Shown here: piece after piece, positions 1 through 7,900 of the stretch
Layout of the letters: every line of letters starts with the position of its first letter
Position numbering within the stretch: position 1 is the stretch's first letter
Source: Paenibacillus sp. PK3_47
GTDB taxonomy: Bacteria; Bacillota; Bacilli; Paenibacillales; Paenibacillaceae
NCBI RefSeq assembly: GCF_023520895.1
Contig: NZ_CP026029.1
Coordinates: 2,356,001 to 2,420,000 of the forward strand
Direction: 5' to 3'
DNA: 64,000 nt
Program-made: the position numbers and the translations under genes
The notes under the pieces: model-generated
Database searches by the model: none
What the model was told of the DNA's origin: nothing
Seen by the model: only the letters and a program-made list of their open reading frames with translations

Positions 1-722
1 TCCTTCAGTGATTCCGTAGTGATTTTGCCTACGGAAACAGCCAGTACTCTGGTTTCAAAAGCTGTAATGAGCTCTTCCAGCCTGCCTTGCTCCCTGGCAT
101 GCTGGGCCAGAAACCTGAACTGTGGCGCACTTGTAAAGGCAACGGCATCCACTTTGCCTTCCGTAATCTCGGTGAGCAGCAGCGCAAGCGCCCCAGGCTC
201 CGGCGGGGTGTGGCGGTAGGGCTGAACCTCACGGATAACGGCACCGGCCTCTGTAAGCCAGGCTATCAGCCGGGGAGCAGGATCGCCATGCAGCTGCAGC
301 ACGACCTCTTTGCCGCGCAGGTCCCAGCCCGCAAGCCCGCGGAGCAGCCCGGTGGTGCTGCCGTCATCGTCCCGTACCTGCGGCACAATTCCGCGTTTTT
401 TCAGGGCATTAACGGTCTTGTAGCCCCGCGCGGCAACCGGCGCTCCCGACAGAGCTGCCAGAAAGCGGTCGGCAAGCCCCAGGCTTTCCGCCTGTTCGAA
501 CAAAGCCTCCAGCCCCATGCCTGTCGTCAGGATCGCCAGATCCGGCGGATGCTCGGTCCAGGATAAAAGCGCCTCACGCAGTGCCCCGTCATCCAGAAAT
601 ACCGTCCCCTGGGCAGGGCGGTGAAGCGCCGTACCGCCCATATTCGTAACCAGTCTGGCCATCTCTTCCGCCTTGCGCGGACCGGCAAGGGCAACGGTCA
701 GCCCCTTTAATTGCTCTGCCAT
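1..722 (-). CDS. Uroporphyrinogen-III synthase (HemD-like), 3' end cut by window edge
   Basis: The minus strand reads open from an ATG at 722 to the window edge, about 240 codons, with no stop, so the C-terminus is missing. The N-terminus (MAEQLKGLTVALAGPRKAEEM) and the later VDAVAFTSAPQFRFL block fit the two-lobed uroporphyrinogen-III synthase fold, which cyclises hydroxymethylbilane in tetrapyrrole synthesis. A strong ribosome site, GGGGAGA, lies a few bases before the ATG. A TATACT box at 764-769 is the likely -10, with a weak -35. It stands apart from a hem operon, so it may instead be one of the HemD-like proteins found beside nitrite/nitrate assimilation genes. The family call is good; the physiological role is not settled because the downstream neighbour is out of view. 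Confidence 0.8.
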   Translation of the reverse strand, partial: MAEQLKGLTVALAGPRKAEEMARLVTNMGGTALHRPAQGTVFLDDGALREALLSWTEHPPDLAILTTGMGLEALFEQAESLGLADRFLAALSGAPVAARGYKTVNALKKRGIVPQVRDDDGSTTGLLRGLAGWDLRGKEVVLQLHGDPAPRLIAWLTEAGAVIREVQPYRHTPPEPGALALLLTEITEGKVDAVAFTSAPQFRFLAQHAREQGRLEELITAFETRVLAVSVGKITTESLK

Positions 723-837
723 GAACATCTCTCCCCTTCTTTAGCCCAGCTTTATTGCTTATCAGTATACTTGGAAAGGGCCTGAAAAGAAAAGACACAA
801 AGACAAATCAGGACCCATTGCTTACGGGAGACACAGC

Positions 838-864
838 AAAAAGACCGTTTTGCATTAAACGGTC
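838..864 (-). terminator. Rho-independent terminator of the PerR-like gene
   Basis: Read on the minus strand, GACCGTTT and AAACGGTC pair perfectly as an 8-bp stem with a 6-base loop, followed by a run of five T. It lies about 50 bases after the stop of the PerR-like gene. Confidence 0.8.
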
Positions 865-916
865 CCCGTATTTATTATGCTGCCTTTGTCCGGTGCCTTC
901 CTGTCCGCTGCTGATT

Positions 917-1312
917 CTAGTTCGCTGCTTTTCTCTGGCAGTCCGGACATATGCCTCCGAATACCACATGAGCGTGAGAAATGGAATAACCGGTGTCTTT
1001 GGCTACTGCATCTGTCCACTCCTGGGGAACTTGGCTCATGACCTCGTCCACCGCACCGCACACTTCGCAGATGATATGCTGGTGGTCATCCATCCGGGCA
1101 TCGTATCTGCTGGCCGCTTCACCCAGTTTCAATTCCCGGATCATCTGTTTATCTGCAAGATAACGAAGCGAATTATATACGGTACCATAAGCCAGGTTAT
1201 GCCCCTGCTCAACGAGCCGGTTCATTACCTCCGCAGCGGTAGGATGATCATGCGCATTGCGGACGATATCATAAACGGCTTGACGCTGGGAGGTCAAATT
1301 CAGATTTCTCAT
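917..1312 (-). CDS. PerR-like Fur-family metalloregulator
   Basis: A 131-residue Fur-superfamily repressor. The N-terminal winged helix covers residues 1-70 and the dimerisation/metal domain follows. Structural zinc cysteines are C82, C85, C122 and C125 (two CxxC pairs). H23, D71, H77 and H79 align with the B. subtilis PerR regulatory ligands H37, D85, H91 and H93 with the same spacing. The fifth ligand falls on E90 in a gap-free alignment, or D89 with one gap. This favours a peroxide sensor over Zur or Fur, though Fur is not excluded. The start is taken at 1312, not at 1372, because a TTGACG/TATACT promoter lies at 1344-1372 and AAAGGATG precedes the 1312 ATG by the right distance. It is a single-gene unit ending in its own terminator. 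Confidence 0.87.
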   Translation of the reverse strand: MRNLNLTSQRQAVYDIVRNAHDHPTAAEVMNRLVEQGHNLAYGTVYNSLRYLADKQMIRELKLGEAASRYDARMDDHQHIICEVCGAVDEVMSQVPQEWTDAVAKDTGYSISHAHVVFGGICPDCQRKAAN

Positions 1313-1343
1313 AGTTATCATCCTTTTACTTGTTATTAGATCA

Positions 1344-1372
1344 AGTATAAATCTTGAATGTCCCAGCGTCAA
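1344..1372 (-). promoter_or_regulatory. Sigma-A promoter of the PerR-like gene with overlapping inverted repeat
   Basis: On the minus strand TTGACG (1372-1367), a 17-bp spacer and TATACT (1349-1344) give a near-consensus promoter. The perfect inverted repeat TCAAG-N7-CTTGA at 1341-1357 overlaps the -10 box and could be an operator; it does not match the standard Per box. Confidence 0.75.
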
Positions 1373-1384
1373 TGTTATATGCCA

Positions 1385-2482
1385 TTATTTAATCATCCCT
1401 GAGTATTTCACATTCACGTCAGCCTTTACTTCAAAATCAAGTTCCGGATACATTGCGCTCCATACCTGCATCTCCGTATCGTTATTCCAGTGCCGGGAGC
1501 CATAGTGCAGGCCCCAGCCCAAGGGATCCAGACCCGAATCCCGGATTTTGGTCAGCAGCTCATGAACCTCCCTGACCAGCCACTCCTCCCCCGAAGATGA
1601 AATCCTCCTCATTAAATCGGGGGTTACCACATCCTCTGTACTGTTTTCCTCCACAATCGCTTTGATTTTAATAGTATAGCGGATAAAGGGCTTTCCATCT
1701 TCCGGTGTAACAATCTTGTAGCTTGATGAGCTGCTCTCCGTATAATACTGGTACATCTCGCCGTCTACGATGGCCGGAAAGTTGCTCCGCAGATTGGTAC
1801 GTGCCAGCAGATTAAACAGCCGGGACTCGTCCGGGGACAATTCAAGCCTGATTCTTTGCTTGTCCATCAGAGCGATTTTATTGATCAGGAACTCTTCCTT
1901 CCCCTGTGCTTCAATAACAGGCATTATGGGATCCTGGCCCTTCTCATACACATCCCGCATCATCTGGTAGGCAAATACGCTGGTAATGAAGGGGGATTCC
2001 GTCCCCTGTCCGCTCATCGCCAGAATCAGCGAGTTGGACGGGATGCGTTCCGAAGGGGGTTTTACCTTCAGTACCTCCAGAGCCCCGGGACGGCCCACCG
2101 CAAAGTTAAGAATAAGCTGAATATCCCGGCGCCGGACCGACCAGTCGATGACATGCCGGACATCCTTCCTGGCAAGGCCCTCACCTAAAATGAGTGATTT
2201 GCAGTGCACATAGTCCAGTTCCTTCTCTACTCTGGATTTCATCCTGCGCAGCGCTTCGGAAATACTGGTCGACTCCTCGGTTAAAATCAGCATTTTTTCA
2301 TCAATCTTGGTGACGTCACCCTGGGGAACAGCCAGCTTCAGGCTGACTTTAAAGAATCCTTCCTGTGTTCCCGGGTCAACACCAATTGCAACGACAAAGA
2401 TGCGGCGGTCAATATCCTTGAACTCGCAGCCGGTCAATAAGAGCAGCAGTATGCATGAGATGCACAGCAGCATTTTCCTCAT
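1385..2482 (-). CDS. Spore germinant receptor subunit C (Ger(x)C lipoprotein)
   Basis: A 365-residue GerAC/GerBC/GerKC-family lipoprotein, the third subunit of a nutrient germinant receptor in the spore inner membrane. It starts with a lipoprotein signal: MRKML, a leucine-rich stretch and the lipobox LLLTGC, which would be cut before Cys and lipidated. The following IDRRIFVVAIGVDPG block is typical of the family N-domain. The start at 2482 overlaps the stop of the permease gene as ATGA, with GGAGG in the end of that gene, so translation is probably coupled. A longer frame reaches 2659 but would put 59 unrelated residues before the signal peptide. It is last in the gerA-B-C operon. The germinant cannot be told from sequence. 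Confidence 0.92.
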   Translation of the reverse strand: MRKMLLCISCILLLLLTGCEFKDIDRRIFVVAIGVDPGTQEGFFKVSLKLAVPQGDVTKIDEKMLILTEESTSISEALRRMKSRVEKELDYVHCKSLILGEGLARKDVRHVIDWSVRRRDIQLILNFAVGRPGALEVLKVKPPSERIPSNSLILAMSGQGTESPFITSVFAYQMMRDVYEKGQDPIMPVIEAQGKEEFLINKIALMDKQRIRLELSPDESRLFNLLARTNLRSNFPAIVDGEMYQYYTESSSSSYKIVTPEDGKPFIRYTIKIKAIVEENSTEDVVTPDLMRRISSSGEEWLVREVHELLTKIRDSGLDPLGWGLHYGSRHWNNDTEMQVWSAMYPELDFEVKADVNVKYSGMIK

Positions 2483-3579
2483 ATCTTCCGCCTCCTCACA
2501 TCCAGGTAGCAATAGAACAGCACAGCACTGATTAGCAGTTCCCCTGCTCCTCTCGCATTCAGAAAAAATACCCCCAGATTGTTGAGCTGGTACTGGTCCA
2601 GGTTCATCAAGGTTAACGTGACCGCGCAAAAGAGGCTCAGTATAATTGCTTCCTGCCACCGTTTTGCTCTGGATACTTTGTGCTTTGACGGGGGGAACAG
2701 GCTCATCAGCATCTCTTTACCGACATGCCAATGGATAATGACGCTGACCAGCGACATGGTAACATAAGCGAAATAGAAGATGTACAGCATTCGCTCAATC
2801 AGGAAGCTCTCAATGCGGATACTGTCCGCAGTAGAAAACCATGTGTAGACATGTCTCTCCACCCCCATCGTGCCGTAATACCCAATGGGCACAAAAAAAG
2901 TCAGCAGCAGCACAAAAAATCCCTGCACTCCCATAATCCAGCGGTGCTTCAGCTTCAGCTTATGGAATACCCGGTTAAATATTGCCAGATTGACGTAACC
3001 GCTGAAGGTGAATGTCGCTGCCATAACACTTTTCAGGTCCGGAGCATGAGGGGCAAAGGTCATAATCTGCAGTACCGCGTCCCAGTTAAAATCCCGGTTA
3101 ATTACCGCTTTGAAGGTTGTGTAGAGTATGAGCGGCAGGCTGATCCCCAGCATCATCTCAAGCCCGTACAGCAGCGAGAGCGAGTCCATGCGCGCACATA
3201 AGCAGACTACGAACAAAAAGCTGATAATGATGTAGTACGGTCCGGTATCCGGGCTGATAAACCGCAAAGTAATGTCCACAAAGGACAGCAGCGTAATGAT
3301 ACCCGCCAGGCACCAGAGCAGCGCAAAAATAACAATAAGCGGAGAGGCCAACAGCCTGGGAAGGGATTTTTCATAAATTTCAGGAACGCCCTTGCCCGGG
3401 AATTTACTCATCAGTGAGGTGAACAGGTAGATCAGAAACGTACCCAGCACCGTTGCGAGAAGAATGGAGGTCTGTGCTCCTTTAAAACGGGCATCTATCA
3501 GCTCTCTCGGTACAAAATTAATAATGTTGATCAGGCTGTTCATCAGAACAAGCCAATAGAGATACCGGGTTGAGGCCAT
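2479..3579 (-). CDS. Spore germinant receptor subunit B (GerAB/GerB permease family)
   Basis: A 366-residue integral membrane protein of the endospore germination permease family, a branch of the amino acid-polyamine-organocation transporters. Around ten hydrophobic segments are visible along the length. In the GerA-type complex this subunit is held to bind the nutrient germinant. Its ATG follows directly on the stop of the subunit A gene, with GGGAGGAG as ribosome site, and its own TGA overlaps the subunit C start. Length and order match a complete operon. Confidence 0.92.
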   Translation of the reverse strand: MASTRYLYWLVLMNSLINIINFVPRELIDARFKGAQTSILLATVLGTFLIYLFTSLMSKFPGKGVPEIYEKSLPRLLASPLIVIFALLWCLAGIITLLSFVDITLRFISPDTGPYYIIISFLFVVCLCARMDSLSLLYGLEMMLGISLPLILYTTFKAVINRDFNWDAVLQIMTFAPHAPDLKSVMAATFTFSGYVNLAIFNRVFHKLKLKHRWIMGVQGFFVLLLTFFVPIGYYGTMGVERHVYTWFSTADSIRIESFLIERMLYIFYFAYVTMSLVSVIIHWHVGKEMLMSLFPPSKHKVSRAKRWQEAIILSLFCAVTLTLMNLDQYQLNNLGVFFLNARGAGELLISAVLFYCYLDVRRRKI

Positions 3580-4953
3580 TTATCTCCTCCCGCCTTTCTT
3601 GTCCATGAAAGAAACTGCGTTATCTATTACGAACAGCCTGAAGTACGGCTGTCCGAAGCTGCGAAGGCTGCATAAATACATCGTGAACCCCACAAGACAG
3701 ATAACTACGCCAATCAGGCCAACGGCAGCGGCAGCAAGCACGAACACATATTTCAGCACACGGATCGAAAAGCTCATCATATTCAGCGGAACCATAAAAT
3801 TGGAAATGGCCACGGCCGATACCAGAATGATCATAATGTTGCCGACCAGCCCGGCAGCCGTTGCCGCCTGGCCCAGAATCAGACCTCCGACTGTTGTTGC
3901 CGTCGGACCTATGGCTCTGGGAAGACGCAAGCTTGCTTCCGTCAGAAACTCCATCATCATCAGCATAATAAGCACTTCCACAAAGGAGGGGTAGGGTACC
4001 GTTGCCCGGCTTCCGGCAATCAGCAGCGCAATCTGCACCCGTACAATCTCCGGATTGTACGAGGTGAACGCCACATAAAGCGCCGGCAGCCAGAGGGTCA
4101 TTGCCACCCCGATGACCCGCAGCATTTTCAGGAACCGTCCTACTATAGGAACATGTATTTTATCGTCCATCGCCGTGAAGAAATCGCTGAAGATGGCCGG
4201 CAGCACGATGGCATATCCCGTCGTATCCATCATCACCACCACTTTTCCCTCCGCCAGATTAAACACCACTCTGTCCGGTCTTTCCGTTACGATCGTTTTG
4301 GGAAATATCCGCACCCTGTCGCTGTTTAGATATCTGTCCATTTCTCCTGCAGCCTGTACAATATCCAGCTCCAGCGTGTCGAGTCTCTCTTTAAGCTCCT
4401 TTAATACTTGGGAGTCCACCCTTGTGTCATCATACAGGATCGCCAGCTTTGTTCTGGACAGATTACCGATGACCATCGATTCCATCTTGAGATCTGCTGA
4501 CTGGTAGCGGCGGCGGATCAGGTTCAGGTTGACGGTCAGATTCTCGGTCAGGGCATCGGAAGGCCCTTGGGTGATACTCTCCGTCATCGTTTCCTTGACG
4601 CTGCTGTTCTCTGCCTTGAGCACCTCAAAGAAACACAGCTCTCCGCCGCTTTCTATGCAGGCATATCCGCTTAACAACAACACATTGGCCTGTTCTCTGG
4701 TTGTGGCAGGCTCACTGCCCGGGTAATCCGTCAAGTAACGGAAATATGCTTGTATATCATCCATTTCATAAAAGGGTGTGATCAGCCGCTGGCTGACCGC
4801 CTGCGAATCTGTAATGCTTTTGACGAACAGCAGGCTGATCTTGCCGGAAGGGACAGTCAGCTCAACATCCTCCAAATCGGCGAAGTTCTCAAACTGCTTC
4901 CTGATCCATTCCAAAGAAACCTCTTCTTTTTTCTGCTGCTTCTGTTCCGGCAT
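3580..4953 (-). CDS. Spore germinant receptor subunit A (GerA family)
   Basis: A 457-residue GerAA/GerBA/GerKA-family protein. A hydrophilic N-terminal domain of about 240 residues precedes a membrane domain with several helices, including the family block with RAIGPTATTVGGLILGQAA. These proteins form the oligomeric part of the germinant receptor that passes the nutrient signal to ion release. The ATG at 4953 has AGGGGGG seven bases upstream; the TTG at 4959 is too close to that site. First gene of the operon, divergent from the FAD/Rieske gene. A sigma-G-like promoter lies 40-75 bases upstream, fitting expression in the forespore. Confidence 0.93.
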   Translation of the reverse strand: MPEQKQQKKEEVSLEWIRKQFENFADLEDVELTVPSGKISLLFVKSITDSQAVSQRLITPFYEMDDIQAYFRYLTDYPGSEPATTREQANVLLLSGYACIESGGELCFFEVLKAENSSVKETMTESITQGPSDALTENLTVNLNLIRRRYQSADLKMESMVIGNLSRTKLAILYDDTRVDSQVLKELKERLDTLELDIVQAAGEMDRYLNSDRVRIFPKTIVTERPDRVVFNLAEGKVVVMMDTTGYAIVLPAIFSDFFTAMDDKIHVPIVGRFLKMLRVIGVAMTLWLPALYVAFTSYNPEIVRVQIALLIAGSRATVPYPSFVEVLIMLMMMEFLTEASLRLPRAIGPTATTVGGLILGQAATAAGLVGNIMIILVSAVAISNFMVPLNMMSFSIRVLKYVFVLAAAAVGLIGVVICLVGFTMYLCSLRSFGQPYFRLFVIDNAVSFMDKKGGRR

Positions 4954-4998
4954 GGACAATCCCCCCTGTGATCCGGAATTCTCCCGGAAACTCGCCCT

Positions 4999-5028
4999 TA
5001 TTTTGGCACGGTTGCCTGCATTTCATGC
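4999..5028 (-). promoter_or_regulatory. Candidate sigma-G promoter of the ger operon
   Basis: On the minus strand GCATG (5028-5024) matches the sigma-G -35 pattern GHATR. After 18 bases comes CAAAATA (5005-4999), one mismatch from the -10 pattern CATNHTA. The expected start near 4992 leaves a leader of about 40 bases with a good ribosome site. The match is to the known B. subtilis consensus; it is a prediction. Confidence 0.5.
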
Positions 5029-5109
5029 ACAGGGGCTTCAGCCGGGTTTCTTTTACCGGGAGTGTGGTAATAAATGAAATGACAATTACTAGTTGGAGGG
5101 ATGTATGAG

Positions 5110-6660
5110 ATGAGTTCACCGAACCAAGTGCCGCAGGGTCTTCCGCAATTTCCGGAATCGTTATGGAGAGACACTGTAGATCTGCCTTCTTTTCCGAAGC
5201 TTGCGGAAGATCATGTTACGGATGTCGCGATTGTCGGAGGCGGAATTACCGGAATTACCACAGCCTATCTGCTGGCTAAGGAGGGCTATAAAGTTACCCT
5301 ATTGGAAGCCGGGCGCCTGTTTGACGGCACCACCGGGTTCACAACCGCCAAAATTACCGCCCAGCACGGCATGATCTACAATGAGCTGGTGAAGAATTTC
5401 GGCGAGGAGCAGGCCTGGGCGTATTTCCGTTCCAACAATGAAGCCATGGACTGGATCGTTGCCACAGCGGGGGAGCTGGACCTGTCCTGCGGGTTAGTTC
5501 GCGAAGATGCCATCCTGTATGCAAATGCCGGAGATGATAAGACGCTGAAACAGCTGGAAGCGGAGTTTGAGGCTTATCAGAAGATCGGGATCCCGGGGGA
5601 ATGGCAGGATAACATCTCGCTGCCGCTGATGGCTGGAGGAGCCATTAAGCTTTCGGGCCAATACCGTTTCCATCCGCTGCAGTATCTTAAGGGACTGCTG
5701 GACGTCGTCCTCGAAAAGGGCGGTGTCGTCTTCGAGCACACCACGATCGGGGAGAAGGTGGATAAAGACGGTCTCCTCACGCTGCACACCGAAGGGGAGG
5801 AGTACACCATCAAGTGCCGCCACGCCGTTTCGGCTTCCCATTTCCCTTTTTATGACGGGGGCGGCCTTTATTTCACGCGCCTGCATGCGGAACGTTCCTA
5901 CGCTCTGGCCATTCAGCCTGAAGCTGATTATGAGGGAGGGATGTATCTGAGCGCCTCAACCCCGACACGCTCCCTGCGGGCAGTGGAATGGAACGGCCAG
6001 AAGCTGGTGCTCGTCGGCGGTGAAGGGCACAAGACCGGTCAGGGCATCTGCACCTTCGGCCATTACGAGAATCTGGAGGTGTTCGCCGGCGAACTGCTTG
6101 GCATCAAGGGCATTCCTTACCGCTGGTCGGCCCAGGATCTCATTACGGTGGACAAAGTTCCTTACATCGGCAAGCTTGATGATGAAGAAATTTATATTGC
6201 CACAGGCTTCGCCAAGTGGGGCATGACCAACGGAACACTGGCGGCACGCATGATTACGGATCAGATCACAGGCAAGGGCAGCCCATACACCGAGCTGTAT
6301 GATCCTTCCCGCTTCAAGGCCAAACCCGGTATCAAAAACTTCATTGTACAAAACAGCAATGTAGCCAAAGAGCTGGTAACCGGCAAGCTGGAATTTGTCC
6401 ACAAAAAAACACGCGATCTGCAGGCCGACGAAGGTGCCGTTGTATTCCATGACGGCAAACGGGTAGGCGCCTACCGCGATACCGGGGGCAAGCTCCATCT
6501 TGTGGACAGAACCTGTACCCATATGGGCTGTGAATGTGAATGGAATGACGGGGAACGCTCCTGGGACTGCCCTTGTCACGGCTCCCGCTTCTCCTACGAT
6601 GGAAAAGTGCTCGAAGGTCCGGCTACGGTACCGCTGACCAAGATTGAGGCGGAAGAATAA
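5110..6660 (+). CDS. FAD-dependent oxidoreductase with C-terminal Rieske domain (YhfW-like)
   Basis: A 516-residue fusion of a DAO-type FAD oxidoreductase and a Rieske [2Fe-2S] domain, the layout of B. subtilis YhfW. Near residue 40 the GGGITGIT loop binds the FAD ADP moiety. The Rieske ligands are intact: C469 and H471 in CTHMGC, C487 and H490 in CPCHGS, with C474 and C489 placed as the disulfide pair. The substrate is unknown; electrons could pass between the Rieske cluster and FAD. The ATG at 5110 is chosen because GGAGGG lies nine bases before it; the ATG at 5101 abuts that site. Single gene, divergent from the ger operon. Confidence 0.9.
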   Translation: MSSPNQVPQGLPQFPESLWRDTVDLPSFPKLAEDHVTDVAIVGGGITGITTAYLLAKEGYKVTLLEAGRLFDGTTGFTTAKITAQHGMIYNELVKNFGEEQAWAYFRSNNEAMDWIVATAGELDLSCGLVREDAILYANAGDDKTLKQLEAEFEAYQKIGIPGEWQDNISLPLMAGGAIKLSGQYRFHPLQYLKGLLDVVLEKGGVVFEHTTIGEKVDKDGLLTLHTEGEEYTIKCRHAVSASHFPFYDGGGLYFTRLHAERSYALAIQPEADYEGGMYLSASTPTRSLRAVEWNGQKLVLVGGEGHKTGQGICTFGHYENLEVFAGELLGIKGIPYRWSAQDLITVDKVPYIGKLDDEEIYIATGFAKWGMTNGTLAARMITDQITGKGSPYTELYDPSRFKAKPGIKNFIVQNSNVAKELVTGKLEFVHKKTRDLQADEGAVVFHDGKRVGAYRDTGGKLHLVDRTCTHMGCECEWNDGERSWDCPCHGSRFSYDGKVLEGPATVPLTKIEAEE

Positions 6661-6757
6661 GCGGCTGCGGCGTGATTGCCTGGCTCCGCTCAGGTATAAT
6701 AGTAGCTGAACTGCTTAATCACTAATTAAGTATGCAAAGGGAGCGTGAGTACTGGTT

Positions 6758-7477
6758 ATGGATTTAAGAGGAAAAAGCATTGTAATTACCGGCGCAGGCA
6801 AAGGGATCGGTAAAGCTCTGGCGATGGCACTGGCCAAGGAAGGCGCCAATCTGGGCCTCGTCTCCAGAACAGCTGCAGATCTGGAGGCGCTGAAATCAGC
6901 GCTTACCGAGGTATATGACGTAAAGGTCAGCATCGCCGTAGCCGATATCGCAGTCCGCGAAGAAGCGGAGCGGGCTGTAGTCTCGCTGCAGAATGACCTC
7001 GGGGCATTCGATGCGCTGATCAACAATGCCGGAATTGCCAAGTTCGGCACTCTGGTCGAAATGGACCCGGCGGAATGGGAACGCCATATGCAGGTCAACC
7101 TGTTCGGGACTTATTATGTGACCCGTGCCGCTCTGCCGGCGATGATCGAACGCAGCAGCGGGAATATCATCAATATCTCTTCCACCGCCGGAGAACGCGG
7201 CTTTGCCACCGGTTCGGCTTACTGCGCTTCCAAGTTCGCCCTGATGGGCATGACCGAAGCGCTGGCCCAGGAAGTGCGCAAGCACAACATCCGTGTCGTT
7301 GCACTGACGCCAAGCACGGTCAACACGGGACTGGCCGAGAATGCAGGGCTGAAAATCGGTGATGAAGACCGGATGATGCAGCCTGAGGATGTGGCAGAGC
7401 TGACACTGGCGGCACTCAAGCTGCCTGACCGTGTATTCCTGAAGACGGCAGGAATCTGGACGACCAACCCGCAATAA
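6758..7477 (+). CDS. Short-chain dehydrogenase/reductase (FabG-like)
   Basis: A 239-residue classical SDR with NAD(P)-binding TGAGKGIG near residue 11, the NNAG motif near residue 90, and an active site of Ser in NISS, Tyr and Lys in YCASK. Annotation as 3-oxoacyl-ACP reductase is usual for such proteins, but the absence of fab neighbours makes the substrate open. The next gene, an IsdG-like monooxygenase, starts 29 bases downstream and is probably cotranscribed. A TATAAT at 6695-6700 is a possible -10 without a convincing -35. The inverted repeat CTTAAT-N5-ATTAAG lies between that box and the start. Confidence 0.88.
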   Translation: MDLRGKSIVITGAGKGIGKALAMALAKEGANLGLVSRTAADLEALKSALTEVYDVKVSIAVADIAVREEAERAVVSLQNDLGAFDALINNAGIAKFGTLVEMDPAEWERHMQVNLFGTYYVTRAALPAMIERSSGNIINISSTAGERGFATGSAYCASKFALMGMTEALAQEVRKHNIRVVALTPSTVNTGLAENAGLKIGDEDRMMQPEDVAELTLAALKLPDRVFLKTAGIWTTNPQ

Positions 7478-7506
7478 CCTTAACTTTAATCCAGGGAGGG
7501 CACAGC

Positions 7507-7818
7507 ATGCTGGTTGTTACCAACACCATCAGGGTCAAGGAAGGCCATGGCGAAGCCTTGGCCGGGCGTTTTGCAGGGGCCGGCGGCGTTCAGGACATGC
7601 CTGGCTTTGTACGTATGGAGGTCTGGCACGGCGAGGCCAAGGACGGCGCGGAAGAGCTGAAGATCTGTACGGTATGGGAGAACGAAGAGGCGTTCAAGGG
7701 CTGGACCGCCAGCCCTTCCTTCCGTGAATCGCACCGGGGAGCCGGCGGGAATGAGGCTATTCTCGGCGCTTCCCTCGACAAGTACCGGCTGCTGGTCAGC
7801 CGTACGCCGGGAGAATAA
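7507..7818 (+). CDS. IsdG/HmoA-type haem-degrading monooxygenase
   Basis: A 103-residue antibiotic-biosynthesis-monooxygenase fold protein. The catalytic triad of staphylococcal IsdG/IsdI (N7, W67, H77) is present with the same spacing as N6, W66 and H76, so oxidative opening of haem with iron release is likely. GGGAGGGC precedes the ATG. It follows the SDR gene closely and ends at a bidirectional terminator. No Fur-box-like site was seen in front of this gene pair. Another ABM-type quinol monooxygenase is possible but would not be expected to keep all three residues. Confidence 0.82.
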   Translation: MLVVTNTIRVKEGHGEALAGRFAGAGGVQDMPGFVRMEVWHGEAKDGAEELKICTVWENEEAFKGWTASPSFRESHRGAGGNEAILGASLDKYRLLVSRTPGE

Positions 7819-7834
7819 TTGTATTTCATCACAA

Positions 7835-7883
7835 AAGGGACGTTCCTTTAAGCCATGCGGCTTAGAGGAACGTCCCTTCTTTT
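7835..7883. terminator. Bidirectional terminator between convergent genes
   Basis: AAGGGACGTTCC (7835-7846) pairs perfectly with 7867-7878. An inner stem AAGCC/GGCTT extends it to a four-base loop. T-runs follow on both strands, so it can serve the haem monooxygenase gene (plus) and the MMPL gene (minus). Confidence 0.9.
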
Positions 7884-7900
7884 GCTGATATGCGCGCCGC

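Noticed and set aside
755..1339. 194-codon plus-strand frame
   Set aside because: It is the antisense shadow of the PerR-like gene and its terminator.
1313..1372. Longer N-terminus for the PerR-like protein
   Set aside because: Its start codon lies in the -35 box of the gene's own promoter.
6719..6728. TCACTAATTA shared with the MarR operator, in front of the SDR gene
   Set aside because: Only one half-site matches; the partner arm at the 5-bp spacing is missing.
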